This document shows, one piece after another, positions 54,687-62,602 of a DNA stretch of 64,000 bases. Source of the stretch: Arthrobacter cryoconiti (GTDB taxonomy: Bacteria > Actinomycetota > Actinomycetes > Actinomycetales > Micrococcaceae); contig NZ_JAJJBU010000017.1 of the NCBI RefSeq assembly GCF_020905375.1, forward strand, positions 1 to 64,000. The letters run 5' to 3'. Under the pieces are notes generated by a model, which worked only from the letters and a program-made list of their open reading frames with translations, was not told the origin of the DNA and did no database searches. Within the stretch, counting starts at the first letter, position 1, and each line of letters opens with the position of its first letter. A program made the position numbers and the translations under genes.

Positions 54687-55712
54687 CTATGGCGTCTGAA
54701 CTGAAGCGACGATGGCATCAATAACGGTTTCCACCGCAATATTCTCCGCTACCGCCTCGAAGCCAAGAATGATCCGGTGCCGCAACACCCGGGCTGCCAG
54801 CGCCTTGATATCTTCCGGAATCACATGGTCCCTGCCCTGCAGAAGCGCCAATGCGCGCGCTGCCTGGGTGAAAGCGATACTGGCCCGAGGGCTCGCTCCG
54901 AACTCTATGAGAGCGGCCAACGACGGGTCAATATATTTTTGTGCATGGCGAGTGACGTACACCAAGCCCACGATGTAGTGGATGAGAGCCGGATCAAGGT
55001 AGACGTTCTTGACTACGCGTTGAATCATGCGAACGTCATCCAGCCCGGCCACCGCAGTGGGAGTGGCCTCCGCGGAATACACACCGGCATCGATACGCCG
55101 GATCATCTCCGCTTCCTCCACAGGGCTGGGGTAGTCAAGGACTTCCTTGAGCATAAATCTATCCATCTGGGCTTCGGGCAACTGGTACGTGCCCTCCTGC
55201 TCGATGGGGTTCTGCGTGGCAAGGACCATGAACGGTGACGGTAGAGGATAGTTTTGACCACCAATGGTGGTTTGTCTCTCCTGCATGGCCTCCAACATTG
55301 CCGACTGTGTTTTGGCGCTGGAACGGTTGATCTCATCAAGTAAGACGATGTTGGCGTGCACCGGCCCCAGCTGAGTTTGAAAAGTGCCGTGGGAAGCGTC
55401 GTATATCTGGGTTCCCACGATGTCGCTGGGCAGGAGGTCCGGGGTGCACTGAATGCGGTGAAAAGCTGCGCTGATGGAATCAGCAAGGGTCTGCGCCGCC
55501 GTTGTTTTGGCTAACCCGGGCACCGATTCAAGCAGAACATGGCCCCCTGTGAGCAAGGAGATTAGCAGTGTTTCACGCAGCCGCGTCTGTCCCACTACTT
55601 TCGCTTCAAAACTACGAGAAATGCTACCTACGATTTGTTGCACCCGGGACAGTTCAGCGAGATCTATCCGGGATGTGATGCTAGCTTTCAGCAATTCTCT
55701 TGGCCTTTCCAC
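54687..55712 (-). CDS. MoxR-family AAA ATPase
   Basis: 341 residues. Walker A ESVPGLAKT at 62-70, Walker B NIVLLDEINRSS, sensor 1 in MVLATQNPIEQEGTYQLPEAQ, C-terminal lid with ARALALLQGRDHVIPEDIKALA. MoxR ATPases act with VWA proteins in maturation of other proteins or in envelope stress. First gene of a six-gene minus-strand operon. The GTG at 55712 is the longest start; a TTG six codons on is possible. Confidence 0.92.
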   Translation of the reverse strand: MERPRELLKASITSRIDLAELSRVQQIVGSISRSFEAKVVGQTRLRETLLISLLTGGHVLLESVPGLAKTTAAQTLADSISAAFHRIQCTPDLLPSDIVGTQIYDASHGTFQTQLGPVHANIVLLDEINRSSAKTQSAMLEAMQERQTTIGGQNYPLPSPFMVLATQNPIEQEGTYQLPEAQMDRFMLKEVLDYPSPVEEAEMIRRIDAGVYSAEATPTAVAGLDDVRMIQRVVKNVYLDPALIHYIVGLVYVTRHAQKYIDPSLAALIEFGASPRASIAFTQAARALALLQGRDHVIPEDIKALAARVLRHRIILGFEAVAENIAVETVIDAIVASVQTP

Positions 55713-55853
55713 GGCACGGCACAGCGTTTAGTGCCTTTAGTGTTCCTGACCAGTTCATCCAATAAAGCGGTGAGTTGCAATGGGGAGAACTTCCCATAGT
55801 CCTTTTCGCCGCTGCGCAGACAAAAGGAACAGACTTCGCCGGTGTGCCTAGAA

Positions 55854-57122
55854 TCAGCGCTGTGGTTTGGGATCCAAGAGTAGCTGGCCAGCGCTCGGAC
55901 CAAAGGTCTTTTCCATGACCAGGCATGCGGCACCGAAGGCTTCTTCACCCGTGCAAACCCTGGTCCCCACTACGCTCACCGAGTGGACGTCGTTGGTCAC
56001 ACTGTAGCGTTCCAAATGGCCCGGCACTTCCGCCAAATAGATTTCTGAAAGTGCTGGCCAGAACGGTCCCCCGAAGACAACTTGATCCACGTCTAATAGA
56101 TTCGTCAAGGCCGATACCGCGCCGGACATGCGCGCTGCGGAGCGGGTGAGAATTCCGGTAGCTTGCTCGTCGCCGTCGGCCGCCAGCTGCGCCAAGAGCG
56201 CTAGCTCATCCGGTCTGGCCACCGGGTTTGGGGATTCAGCGGGGGGTAACAGTCCCAGGCTACGAGCCTCCGCCAGTAGAGTCTGCGGCATACACGTGAC
56301 TTTGACGCAGCCACGCCGTCCACAGTCACATTCTGGTCCATCTGGATCGGTGATGATGTGCCCGATCTCCCCCACGTTGCCTGAAGATCCTCGGACCACC
56401 TCGTCGCCCAAAACCAGACCGGCACCAATGCCGGTGCCCATATAGACGTAAATGAAGTTACTTGCGCAACCTGTAGTACCAGTCCACAGCTCAGCTACGG
56501 CCGCCGCTGTAACGTCCTTGTCCATGACCACGGGAAGGCCCGTTTCCTCGGCAAGGATATCCCGTAAAAACACCCTGTTCCAGCCGGGCATATGGGGTGG
56601 TGCCACGACAGCTCCGCTGGCGGCATCCACTGGTCCGGGCGTTGCCACACCGACTCCAGCTATACGGCCTTGTTCGACTCCCGACTCCGTGATGAGGGTT
56701 CGAATTATTCCACCCATGGCCCCAACCGCGGCATCGGGAGGACCGGCCAAGTCTGTAGGTATTTCGCGAGCTAGCAGAACAGTGCCGATGGCGTCCACGA
56801 TGGCAAAGCTAGTCGTTGCTGGATCAATATGCACACCCACAGCGAACATGCCTTTGGGATCTAACCGGAGAATGGTACGAGGCTTGCCCGGACCGGACGT
56901 TTCTTTGCCCGCTTCCATAATCAGCCCTGTATCAAGAAGACGGCGGCAGATGTTAGAGACAGTTTGTGCTGCCAACCCTGCCGAGCCGGCCAATTCCACT
57001 CGGCTTAGTCCCGCCTCGGACCGACGAATTGAATCCAAAATGACGGCTTGGTTGAAATCCCCCATTTTTGGTAGGTTCGTGCCACGATGCCGTTGCGCTA
57101 GGCCAATAGGGGGAACACCCAA
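55854..57122 (-). CDS. ROK-family transcriptional regulator
   Basis: 422 residues from TTG at 57122, supported by AAGGAG 6 nt upstream and by the RHRGTNLPKMG lead-in that such regulators share. Winged HTH at about 25-90 (LSRVELAGSAGLAAQTVSNICRRLL), then ROK kinase-like fold with GVGVATPGPVDAASG and a GNVGEIGHI block with zinc motif CDCGRRGC. Likely sugar-responsive repressor; no sugar transporter is near. Confidence 0.88.
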   Translation of the reverse strand: MGVPPIGLAQRHRGTNLPKMGDFNQAVILDSIRRSEAGLSRVELAGSAGLAAQTVSNICRRLLDTGLIMEAGKETSGPGKPRTILRLDPKGMFAVGVHIDPATTSFAIVDAIGTVLLAREIPTDLAGPPDAAVGAMGGIIRTLITESGVEQGRIAGVGVATPGPVDAASGAVVAPPHMPGWNRVFLRDILAEETGLPVVMDKDVTAAAVAELWTGTTGCASNFIYVYMGTGIGAGLVLGDEVVRGSSGNVGEIGHIITDPDGPECDCGRRGCVKVTCMPQTLLAEARSLGLLPPAESPNPVARPDELALLAQLAADGDEQATGILTRSAARMSGAVSALTNLLDVDQVVFGGPFWPALSEIYLAEVPGHLERYSVTNDVHSVSVVGTRVCTGEEAFGAACLVMEKTFGPSAGQLLLDPKPQR

Positions 57123-57245
57123 CGTTTACTCCTTGAGAAAGTCTATGAAACCCAATCCACATGTCCGGGGTTCTGCTGTCAGATTACCTTGCAAACCTGT
57201 GCTCCTGCGAGAGGTGCGGCAACGGCGTGCCGTACTCCTCCACAA

Positions 57246-58448
57246 TTAGCCCCGCGTTCGTCGCGAAACCGACACAGTAAATTTACTGTTCTGGCCCACG
57301 ATCGCCGTAGGACCGACCCTATTTTCCAGCTGTGCGCGGTAGTCAAGATGGCGGTTGTAGACGGTCCAGAGCTCACCCTGCGGCGCCAAAACACGCGCTG
57401 CTGCATCGAAGAGCTTCAAGGCAATACCCGCGTGGACCGCAGCACCAACGTGAAAAGGCGGATTGAGCACCACCAAGTCCGCTGATGCGTTCGCAAACCC
57501 CGCCAAGGCATCGTCGCGGAACGTAACGATGCGATCCGTCAACCCATTGGCTTCCGCGGTGGCAATGGTGGAGGCTATGGCAGCCGCTGATTGGTCAGTG
57601 GCGATCAGCTGAAGTCCGGGACGTGCCGTTGCCAAAAAAGCCGCAATGCTGCCATTTCCACACCCCAGATCAATCGCGGTTGACGCGCTTTGCCTCATCT
57701 GCGGCTCAAAGCTAAGCAGGAAGCGCGTTCCCAGATCAAGTTTGGTACCACCGAAAACTGCTCCGTGCGCGCATAGCCAAAGCCCCAGGTCGGCGTTAAA
57801 ATCCTTGCGCGGAAACGTGAGCTCGGACGTCGTCGCCGACGTCGCCGACGGATGCACCAACCCACTCGTCACCAGTAGGCGCGACTTTCGCCAGGCACGG
57901 CCGGGTACCACGGAATCAAAGTTTGCGGCCAGCACTTCGTTCATGGCAAGTGTCATGTGCTTCACCCTCCCGCCGGCGAACACTTTTACGGATGGTGACG
58001 CGTGGGAGGCAATCAGTGCCGCCACCTCCGCCACTTCGTCAAGGCCGCGAGGTAACTGCCAGAGCACCACCTGGGCACCTGCAAAAACCTTCCCACACAG
58101 CGGTAGAGACTCATACACGCCGTCCATGCCTAGTCGAGCCGAGTTTGCCGCAAGTGCAAGCTCGCCGGAATACGCATCCTGATGGACCTTGATGCCGGTG
58201 ATCCCATGGACTTTTGCTGCCCCAAGGCTCAGCGCCCCATAACGATCCCCCACCACTGCCACGTGGGCAGGATCAGTGCTGTGCGCAAGTGCGGCTATGG
58301 CATCGTATGCCTCCGCCAAAATCAATTCGTCGGTGGCGTCATGTGCGAAAAGATTCTGCGCTTCGATGTCCGGAAAACGGCGCAATAAAGAGAAGTCAAA
58401 GTTCTCCGGCGATGTGCGTACGTTGCCAGGTTTTTCCATGCCGTTCAT
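57246..58448 (-). CDS. RlmG/RsmC-type rRNA methyltransferase
   Basis: 400 residues. C-terminal MTS domain with motif I AIDLGCGNGSIAAFLA and catalytic NPPF in LVVLNPPFHVG, the N-P-P-[YF] of N2-guanine methyltransferases. The N-terminal half is a duplicated, degenerate fold, as in RlmG (23S G1835) and RsmC (16S G1207). Which of the two cannot be decided by eye. ATG start; single gene. Confidence 0.83.
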   Translation of the reverse strand: MNGMEKPGNVRTSPENFDFSLLRRFPDIEAQNLFAHDATDELILAEAYDAIAALAHSTDPAHVAVVGDRYGALSLGAAKVHGITGIKVHQDAYSGELALAANSARLGMDGVYESLPLCGKVFAGAQVVLWQLPRGLDEVAEVAALIASHASPSVKVFAGGRVKHMTLAMNEVLAANFDSVVPGRAWRKSRLLVTSGLVHPSATSATTSELTFPRKDFNADLGLWLCAHGAVFGGTKLDLGTRFLLSFEPQMRQSASTAIDLGCGNGSIAAFLATARPGLQLIATDQSAAAIASTIATAEANGLTDRIVTFRDDALAGFANASADLVVLNPPFHVGAAVHAGIALKLFDAAARVLAPQGELWTVYNRHLDYRAQLENRVGPTAIVGQNSKFTVSVSRRTRG

Positions 58449-58667
58449 CAGGCCCTTTCATCCATCCCCAGCTGTAGGGAGTCCGTCAAAGTTTAGCCTC
58501 CTCGATTCATTTCCCTGTCCTGACCCGCTCCCTCGAAGAAGCTACTCCATACCGTCAAAAGATATGAGTAAAAAAGCATGTGCAGCAGATCACTTCAGTT
58601 CTAGAATCGGGGTAGTCACTAATAGTCAATTGCGACGTCGCCGTCATCGACGACTCTAGGGATCGTC

Positions 58668-59609
58668 ATGAGTGAAATTTCTCCACTAAGGAATGCTGTG
58701 CGTAACGGCAGCGGCCTCAAGGGTTTGGGAGGCCTCTGGGGCGAGGTGATGGGCGAGTTTCTTGGGACCTTTGTTTTGATTTGTTTTGGTGACGGTGTTG
58801 TTGCCATGGCAGTTGCGGCATTGCCGGGAAGTGGACGTGCGGCGACGGACACGACGATCTTTATGGCAGCCGGAGACTGGCTCTTGATCACGTGGGGATG
58901 GGCGCTGGCAGTCGCCATGGGCGTCTACGTTGCGGGTGGAGTCACGGGAGCACACCTAAACCCGGCCGTGACGCTCGCCTTTGCAGTACGCCGTAAGTTT
59001 GCCTGGAACAAGGTTCTGCCTTACATCGCAGCTCAGGTAGTAGGAGCGTTCGCAGCCGCAGCGCTCTTGTATGTGGTGTACTACAACGCCATTGACGCCT
59101 TCAATGCTGCTTCAAAAACGCAGAGAAATGAGCCGGGAGGTTTAGCCACCTTCTCGATCTTCGCGACCTTCCCCGCCCCCTACTTCCACGGCAACATGAC
59201 AATTCCACTCGTTGACCAAATAGTTGGCACCGCGTTTTTGGTGTTACTGATTGCTGCCATCATCGACATGCGTAATCTGGCGGTCCAAGCCAACCTCGGT
59301 CCACTGATCATTGGCTTTGCCGTAGCAGCAATCGGGATGTCTTTTGGAGCCAACGCCGGATATGCCATCAACCCAGCCCGCGACTTCGGCCCGCGTCTCT
59401 TTGCCTGGATGGCTGGGTGGGGCGATGTTGCGTTACCTGGCACCGTGGATGGGGCTTTCAGTTGGTACTTCTGGGTACCGATCGTTGGGCCCCTCATTGG
59501 TGGCGTCGTAGGCATCTTCATCTACGACTGGTTCATTGGTGACGTTTTGTACGCCAGGCGTGCATTGGCTGAACGTGCAGAACCTGGGGCAGCGACAAAG
59601 GAAGACTAG
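58668..59609 (+). CDS. MIP-family channel, glycerol facilitator-type
   Basis: 313 residues, six helices. NPA motifs: GAHLNPAVTLAF and GYAINPARDFGPRL; the Asp after the second NPAR is the mark of the glycerol facilitator branch (aquaporins have other residues). No glpK or glpD is adjacent, so it is an isolated gene. ATG start with TAGGGA upstream. A 38-bp palindrome follows the stop. Confidence 0.9.
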   Translation: MSEISPLRNAVRNGSGLKGLGGLWGEVMGEFLGTFVLICFGDGVVAMAVAALPGSGRAATDTTIFMAAGDWLLITWGWALAVAMGVYVAGGVTGAHLNPAVTLAFAVRRKFAWNKVLPYIAAQVVGAFAAAALLYVVYYNAIDAFNAASKTQRNEPGGLATFSIFATFPAPYFHGNMTIPLVDQIVGTAFLVLLIAAIIDMRNLAVQANLGPLIIGFAVAAIGMSFGANAGYAINPARDFGPRLFAWMAGWGDVALPGTVDGAFSWYFWVPIVGPLIGGVVGIFIYDWFIGDVLYARRALAERAEPGAATKED

Positions 59610-59628
59610 TTCACGGCTTTATTGCCTG

Positions 59629-59666
59629 GCGGCAGGGTCAGTGGGCTAGCCCACTGACCCTGCCGC
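59629..59666. terminator. Bidirectional palindromic terminator between glpF-like and ychJ-like genes
   Basis: Perfect palindrome with 19-bp arms and no loop (GCGGCAGGGTCAGTGGGCT and its complement). It includes the stop codon of the minus-strand ychJ-like gene at 59646. A four-base loop would form in RNA. Serves both convergent genes. Confidence 0.8.
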
Positions 59667-60023
59667 GACGTACAGCCATTGTTTGCGCAGACGGATAAAC
59701 TTGCTGGTCTCAGTCATGCTCCCCCTCGCTCCGTTGTGACGGTAATGAGCCGTGAAGACAACAACCCCGTCCTTGTCCCAGGGGCCGCCATCGAATGAAT
59801 CCGTGATGACTAATCCGAGCCACGTCTGCTCCGGGTCTAGTTCCAGCTGTTTCGGACGCGTGTCAGGATGCCAAGTACTCAACAAATAATCGGCGTTACC
59901 CATCACAAAGGCCGTGTAGCGCGAGCGCATCAATGCCACAGCAGTAGGCGCATTCGCATCACCGTCCAGAAAACGTCCACAACACGCTTGATACACATCC
60001 CCACTGTTACATGGACACCTCAT
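59646..60023 (-). CDS. YchJ/UPF0225-family protein with SEC-C motif
   Basis: 125 residues from ATG at 60023, which overlaps the GntR stop by 4 bp. N-terminal SEC-C zinc motif C-P-C-N-S-G...C-C-G, then an NTF2-like fold (ALMRSRYTAFVMGNADYLLSTW) typical of YchJ. Function unknown. The upstream extension from 60053 lies inside the regulator and is not needed. Confidence 0.88.
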   Translation of the reverse strand: MRCPCNSGDVYQACCGRFLDGDANAPTAVALMRSRYTAFVMGNADYLLSTWHPDTRPKQLELDPEQTWLGLVITDSFDGGPWDKDGVVVFTAHYRHNGARGSMTETSKFIRLRKQWLYVAAGSVG

Positions 60024-60736
60024 GACATGGGATGGGTTTGAGAGTGGAACCATTCGATGTGCTCTCGGAGCGCCGCCGCCGTCCCAGCACCGTCATGCTT
60101 GCAAGCGGCTGCGTAGATATCCTGATGCTGCTCGCGAAGAGTTGGGACGATCTTCTCCCACATCTCGTCACTGTCAATGGCATCACTGACATAACTCTGC
60201 ACCGCCGTGCGAAGGGATTCCATCAACGCCGTGATTACAGCATTTTTTGCCAGCGAGCTGAGCAGTACGTGGAACTGGGCGTCCAGAGCGTGAAATACTT
60301 CTCGATCTAAAGTCGGAGCGGCCATGGCTTCCAAAAGGGACTCCAGTTGAGCGAAGTCAGCGGGGGCGTGTTCACACCCAGCAGATTCGACCGCTGCCCA
60401 TGTTTCCATCATGATGCGGGTCTGGACTACGTCGGAAACGGGAAAGTGACTTGTGGCCATGTGTAGGCGCAGAGTTGAGGACAGCCCCGCACTGGGGTTC
60501 GCGATGACGACGGCGCCCGATCGCGGCCCGGATCCCGCTGCAGTGTGCACCACTCCCATGACATCCAAGATCCTAATGGCGTCCCTCACAGAAGCACGGG
60601 AGATGCCGTGCTTCTGTGCCAAGACCCTCTCCCCGGGCAGTTGGTCCCCCACCTTGATCTTTCCGTCTCTCAGGTCAGCTTCAATACTTTGGAGCACGGA
60701 GTCATAACTGCGTACGGGACTTTTTGGTGTGGACAC
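60020..60736 (-). CDS. FadR-type GntR regulator with FCD domain
   Basis: 238 residues from GTG at 60736. The frame stays open to 60817 but that part runs through the terminator at 60801-60832 and is unlikely. HTH: LRDGKIKVGDQLPGERVLAQKHGISRASVRDAIRILDVMG. FCD effector domain follows with the helix AQFHVLLSSLAKN and the DMHEAH-like HQDIYAAACKHD region holding metal-type His/Asp. Effector is probably a carboxylate; targets unknown. Confidence 0.85.
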   Translation of the reverse strand: MSTPKSPVRSYDSVLQSIEADLRDGKIKVGDQLPGERVLAQKHGISRASVRDAIRILDVMGVVHTAAGSGPRSGAVVIANPSAGLSSTLRLHMATSHFPVSDVVQTRIMMETWAAVESAGCEHAPADFAQLESLLEAMAAPTLDREVFHALDAQFHVLLSSLAKNAVITALMESLRTAVQSYVSDAIDSDEMWEKIVPTLREQHQDIYAAACKHDGAGTAAALREHIEWFHSQTHPMS

Positions 60737-60800
60737 GGAACAAGTCTGGCACTCTTTCTCCACTTCCGTGGGCACCGCGGCACTATTTGCCCGGCGAAAC

Positions 60801-60832
60801 AAAAGGAGCCACCCCAACGGGTAGCTCCTTTT
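60801..60832 (-). terminator. Terminator downstream of the tRNA-Ala array
   Basis: Stem AAAAGGAGC/GCTCCTTTT with one mismatch and an inner ACCC/GGGT, loop of four. The T-run lies at the 3' side on both strands, so it works in either direction. Lies 65 bp after the last tRNA. Confidence 0.75.
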
Positions 60833-60896
60833 TCACTGCTTCCACGCCCCAGTCACGGACGCAACCTCAATCATGCCCTGCCTAAGTACTTATTTG

Positions 60897-60969
60897 TGGA
60901 GCTGAGGGGACTCGAACCCCTGACCCCCTGCATGCCATGCAGGTGCGCTACCAGCTGCGCCACAGCCCC
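60897..60969 (-). tRNA. tRNA-Ala (anticodon GGC), copy 1
   Basis: 73 nt. Acceptor stem GGGGCTG pairs with CAGCTCC (one G-U), discriminator A, anticodon loop ATGGCAT in stem CCTGC/GCAGG, T-loop GGTTCGAGTCC. CCA is not encoded. Last of three tandem copies on the minus strand. Confidence 0.95.
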
Positions 60970-61010
60970 AAAACTATACTGAAAATACCACAAAACACTT
61001 ACGTATTTCG

Positions 61011-61083
61011 TGGAGCTGAGGGGACTCGAACCCCTGACCCCCTGCATGCCATGCAGGGGCGCTACCAGCTGCGCCACAGCCCC
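61011..61083 (-). tRNA. tRNA-Ala (anticodon GGC), copy 2
   Basis: 73 nt, identical to copy 1 except for one base at the junction of D-stem and anticodon stem (position 26: C for A). Same anticodon loop and acceptor stem. Confidence 0.95.
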
Positions 61084-61124
61084 AAAACTATACTGAAGAT
61101 ACCTCACAACAGTTACGTGTTTCG

Positions 61125-61197
61125 TGGAGCTGAGGGGACTCGAACCCCTGACCCCCTGCATGCCATGCAGGTGCGCTACCAGCTGCGCCACAGCCCC
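61125..61197 (-). tRNA. tRNA-Ala (anticodon GGC), copy 3
   Basis: 73 nt, identical to copy 1. First in transcription order. Spacers between copies are 41 bp and closely similar, so the array arose by duplication of a 114-bp unit. Confidence 0.95.
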
Positions 61198-61364
61198 AAA
61201 CAAACTATTCCGGCCTAGACCTGTCGGTCATGGCCGGAGCAACTTATCTATCCTAGAACACGTTTGAGTCCGGCACCAAATCGGGGGTGCCCGGAGGCTG
61301 AACATCGCTAAATCACTGCGATGACGCCGGACAATTCGTCTCCTAGGCCACGACTAGGCCACGA

Positions 61365-62114
61365 CTAGTCCTCGACGAGAGGAGCCTGGTCTTCGGGGAT
61401 TTCAAAGGGTTCCGGCAAGGTTCCCACGTTGTGTTCAAGGAGTCTCCATAACCAGTCCTCTGGAGCGGCATCCACCGGTTGAAACTGTTCCACCACAGAC
61501 CAGTGGCAGTTAGAAAGTCCTGAGAGTGTGCGCCATAAGTGCTCCGGCAGCCCCAATAGTTTTGCCAATGCAACCCTGGTCGAGCCACCATGAGTGGTGA
61601 CCACCAAAGTGCCACCCGGTGGAACTTTGGCTACGGCATCCAAGATGGCCGCAACCATCCTCACTGCCACTTCAACGCGAGTTTCTCCCCCGCCGGCGCG
61701 CGCCTGGGGCTCGTCAAGTTGCCATGGCGTCGTCTGCGCAGGGTACCGTTGCTCGATTTCTGCAAATGTCAGTCCCTGCCAAGTACCCCCATACGTCTCG
61801 CGCAGCCGCGAGTCAACGGCAGGTTCCACCCCCGTAAGACGGGCCAGCGCGCGTGCAGTATCGAGAGCGCGCGTTAGGTCAGAGGACACCAGAGTCAGTG
61901 ATCGCTCACCGGGCGAACTCGCCATTCGTCCGGCAAGCAGACTAGCAGCGCGCTCTGCTTGGCCAATGCCAACGTCGTCCAGAGGTACATCGCTTTGACC
62001 CTGAAAGCGTCCGCTGGCATTCCACGCCGTGCGTCCATGGCGCCAAAAAATGACCCGCCGGGGAAGCCCGGCGGGAATCATCGTTGACGATGTCGGTATG
62101 GCCTGATCCGTCAC
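61365..62114 (-). CDS. Histidine phosphatase (phosphoglycerate mutase-like)
   Basis: 249 residues. Catalytic RHG in IFWRHGRTAWNASGRFQGQSD, later DLTRALDTA, RLRETYGGTWQG and VVTTHGGSTR with the second His. Mycobacterial orthologue-position gene (after nadD and rsfS) is a glucosyl-3-phosphoglycerate phosphatase, so that activity is possible; not provable here. GTG start with AAGGAAGGA. Downstream of rsfS by 31 bp. Confidence 0.85.
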   Translation of the reverse strand: MTDQAIPTSSTMIPAGLPRRVIFWRHGRTAWNASGRFQGQSDVPLDDVGIGQAERAASLLAGRMASSPGERSLTLVSSDLTRALDTARALARLTGVEPAVDSRLRETYGGTWQGLTFAEIEQRYPAQTTPWQLDEPQARAGGGETRVEVAVRMVAAILDAVAKVPPGGTLVVTTHGGSTRVALAKLLGLPEHLWRTLSGLSNCHWSVVEQFQPVDAAPEDWLWRLLEHNVGTLPEPFEIPEDQAPLVED

Positions 62115-62145
62115 GGGAATCGTCCTTCCTTCACCATGATAAGAG

Positions 62146-62577
62146 TTACTGGGCTTGAACGTCCGGCGCCGGAATACTGGTTTCCGCAGCTGAGTCCTGC
62201 TTACGGGAAGGATCCGATGCGTCCAACGCTAGATCCACCACAGGGCAATCAGCATACAGTCGCTCCAAGGCGTAGAAGATCCTGTCTTCCTCGTGCTGTA
62301 CGTGCACTACGATGTCGGCGTAGTCCAAAAGTACCCAGCGTCCACCGGAGCGCCCTTCCCGACGCACAGGACGCATGCCGAATTTGTGTAGCTCATCTTC
62401 AATGCCATCGACTATGGCGTTGACCTGGCGTTCTGTGGCGGCCGAGGCGATGAAAAAGATATCCGTGATAGCCAAGCGATCGCTGACATCAAGAGCGATC
62501 AAGTCGTCGGCAAGCTTGTCCGACGCCGCCCGCGCTGCTGCTCGGACCACCTCGATGGAGTGTTCTGTTGCGGTCAC
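62146..62577 (-). CDS. rsfS: Ribosome silencing factor RsfS
   Basis: 143 residues. RsfS/Iojap core: AARAASDKLADDLIALDVSDRLAITDIFFIAS, GRSGGRWVLLDYADIVVHVQHEEDRIFYALERLY. Binds ribosomal protein L14 and blocks subunit joining when nutrients are scarce. GTG start with AAAGGA upstream. The C-terminal tail of about 25 residues is not conserved in the family. Usually lies next to nadD, expected beyond the right edge. Confidence 0.95.
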   Translation of the reverse strand: MTATEHSIEVVRAAARAASDKLADDLIALDVSDRLAITDIFFIASAATERQVNAIVDGIEDELHKFGMRPVRREGRSGGRWVLLDYADIVVHVQHEEDRIFYALERLYADCPVVDLALDASDPSRKQDSAAETSIPAPDVQAQ

Positions 62578-62602
62578 TAACGTTCCTTTGGTTGGTCCAG
62601 CC

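Noticed and set aside
55688-55948. 86-residue minus-strand frame with a C-x2-C segment (VCSFCLRSG) in the gap before moxR
   Set aside because: Its first part is a shadow of the ROK gene, it has no start with a ribosome binding site in the gap, and its end overlaps moxR. Probably chance, although the gap part reads protein-like.
60890-61200. Regularly spaced repeats resembling a CRISPR array
   Set aside because: The repeats are 73-nt tRNA genes and the spacers are similar to each other, the reverse of a CRISPR array.
60871-61203. 110-residue repetitive frame with GAVAQLVAHLHGMQG units, and the opposite-strand frame with EGTRTPDPLHAMQ units
   Set aside because: Both are translations of the three tRNA-Ala genes; the repeat period equals the 114-bp tRNA unit.
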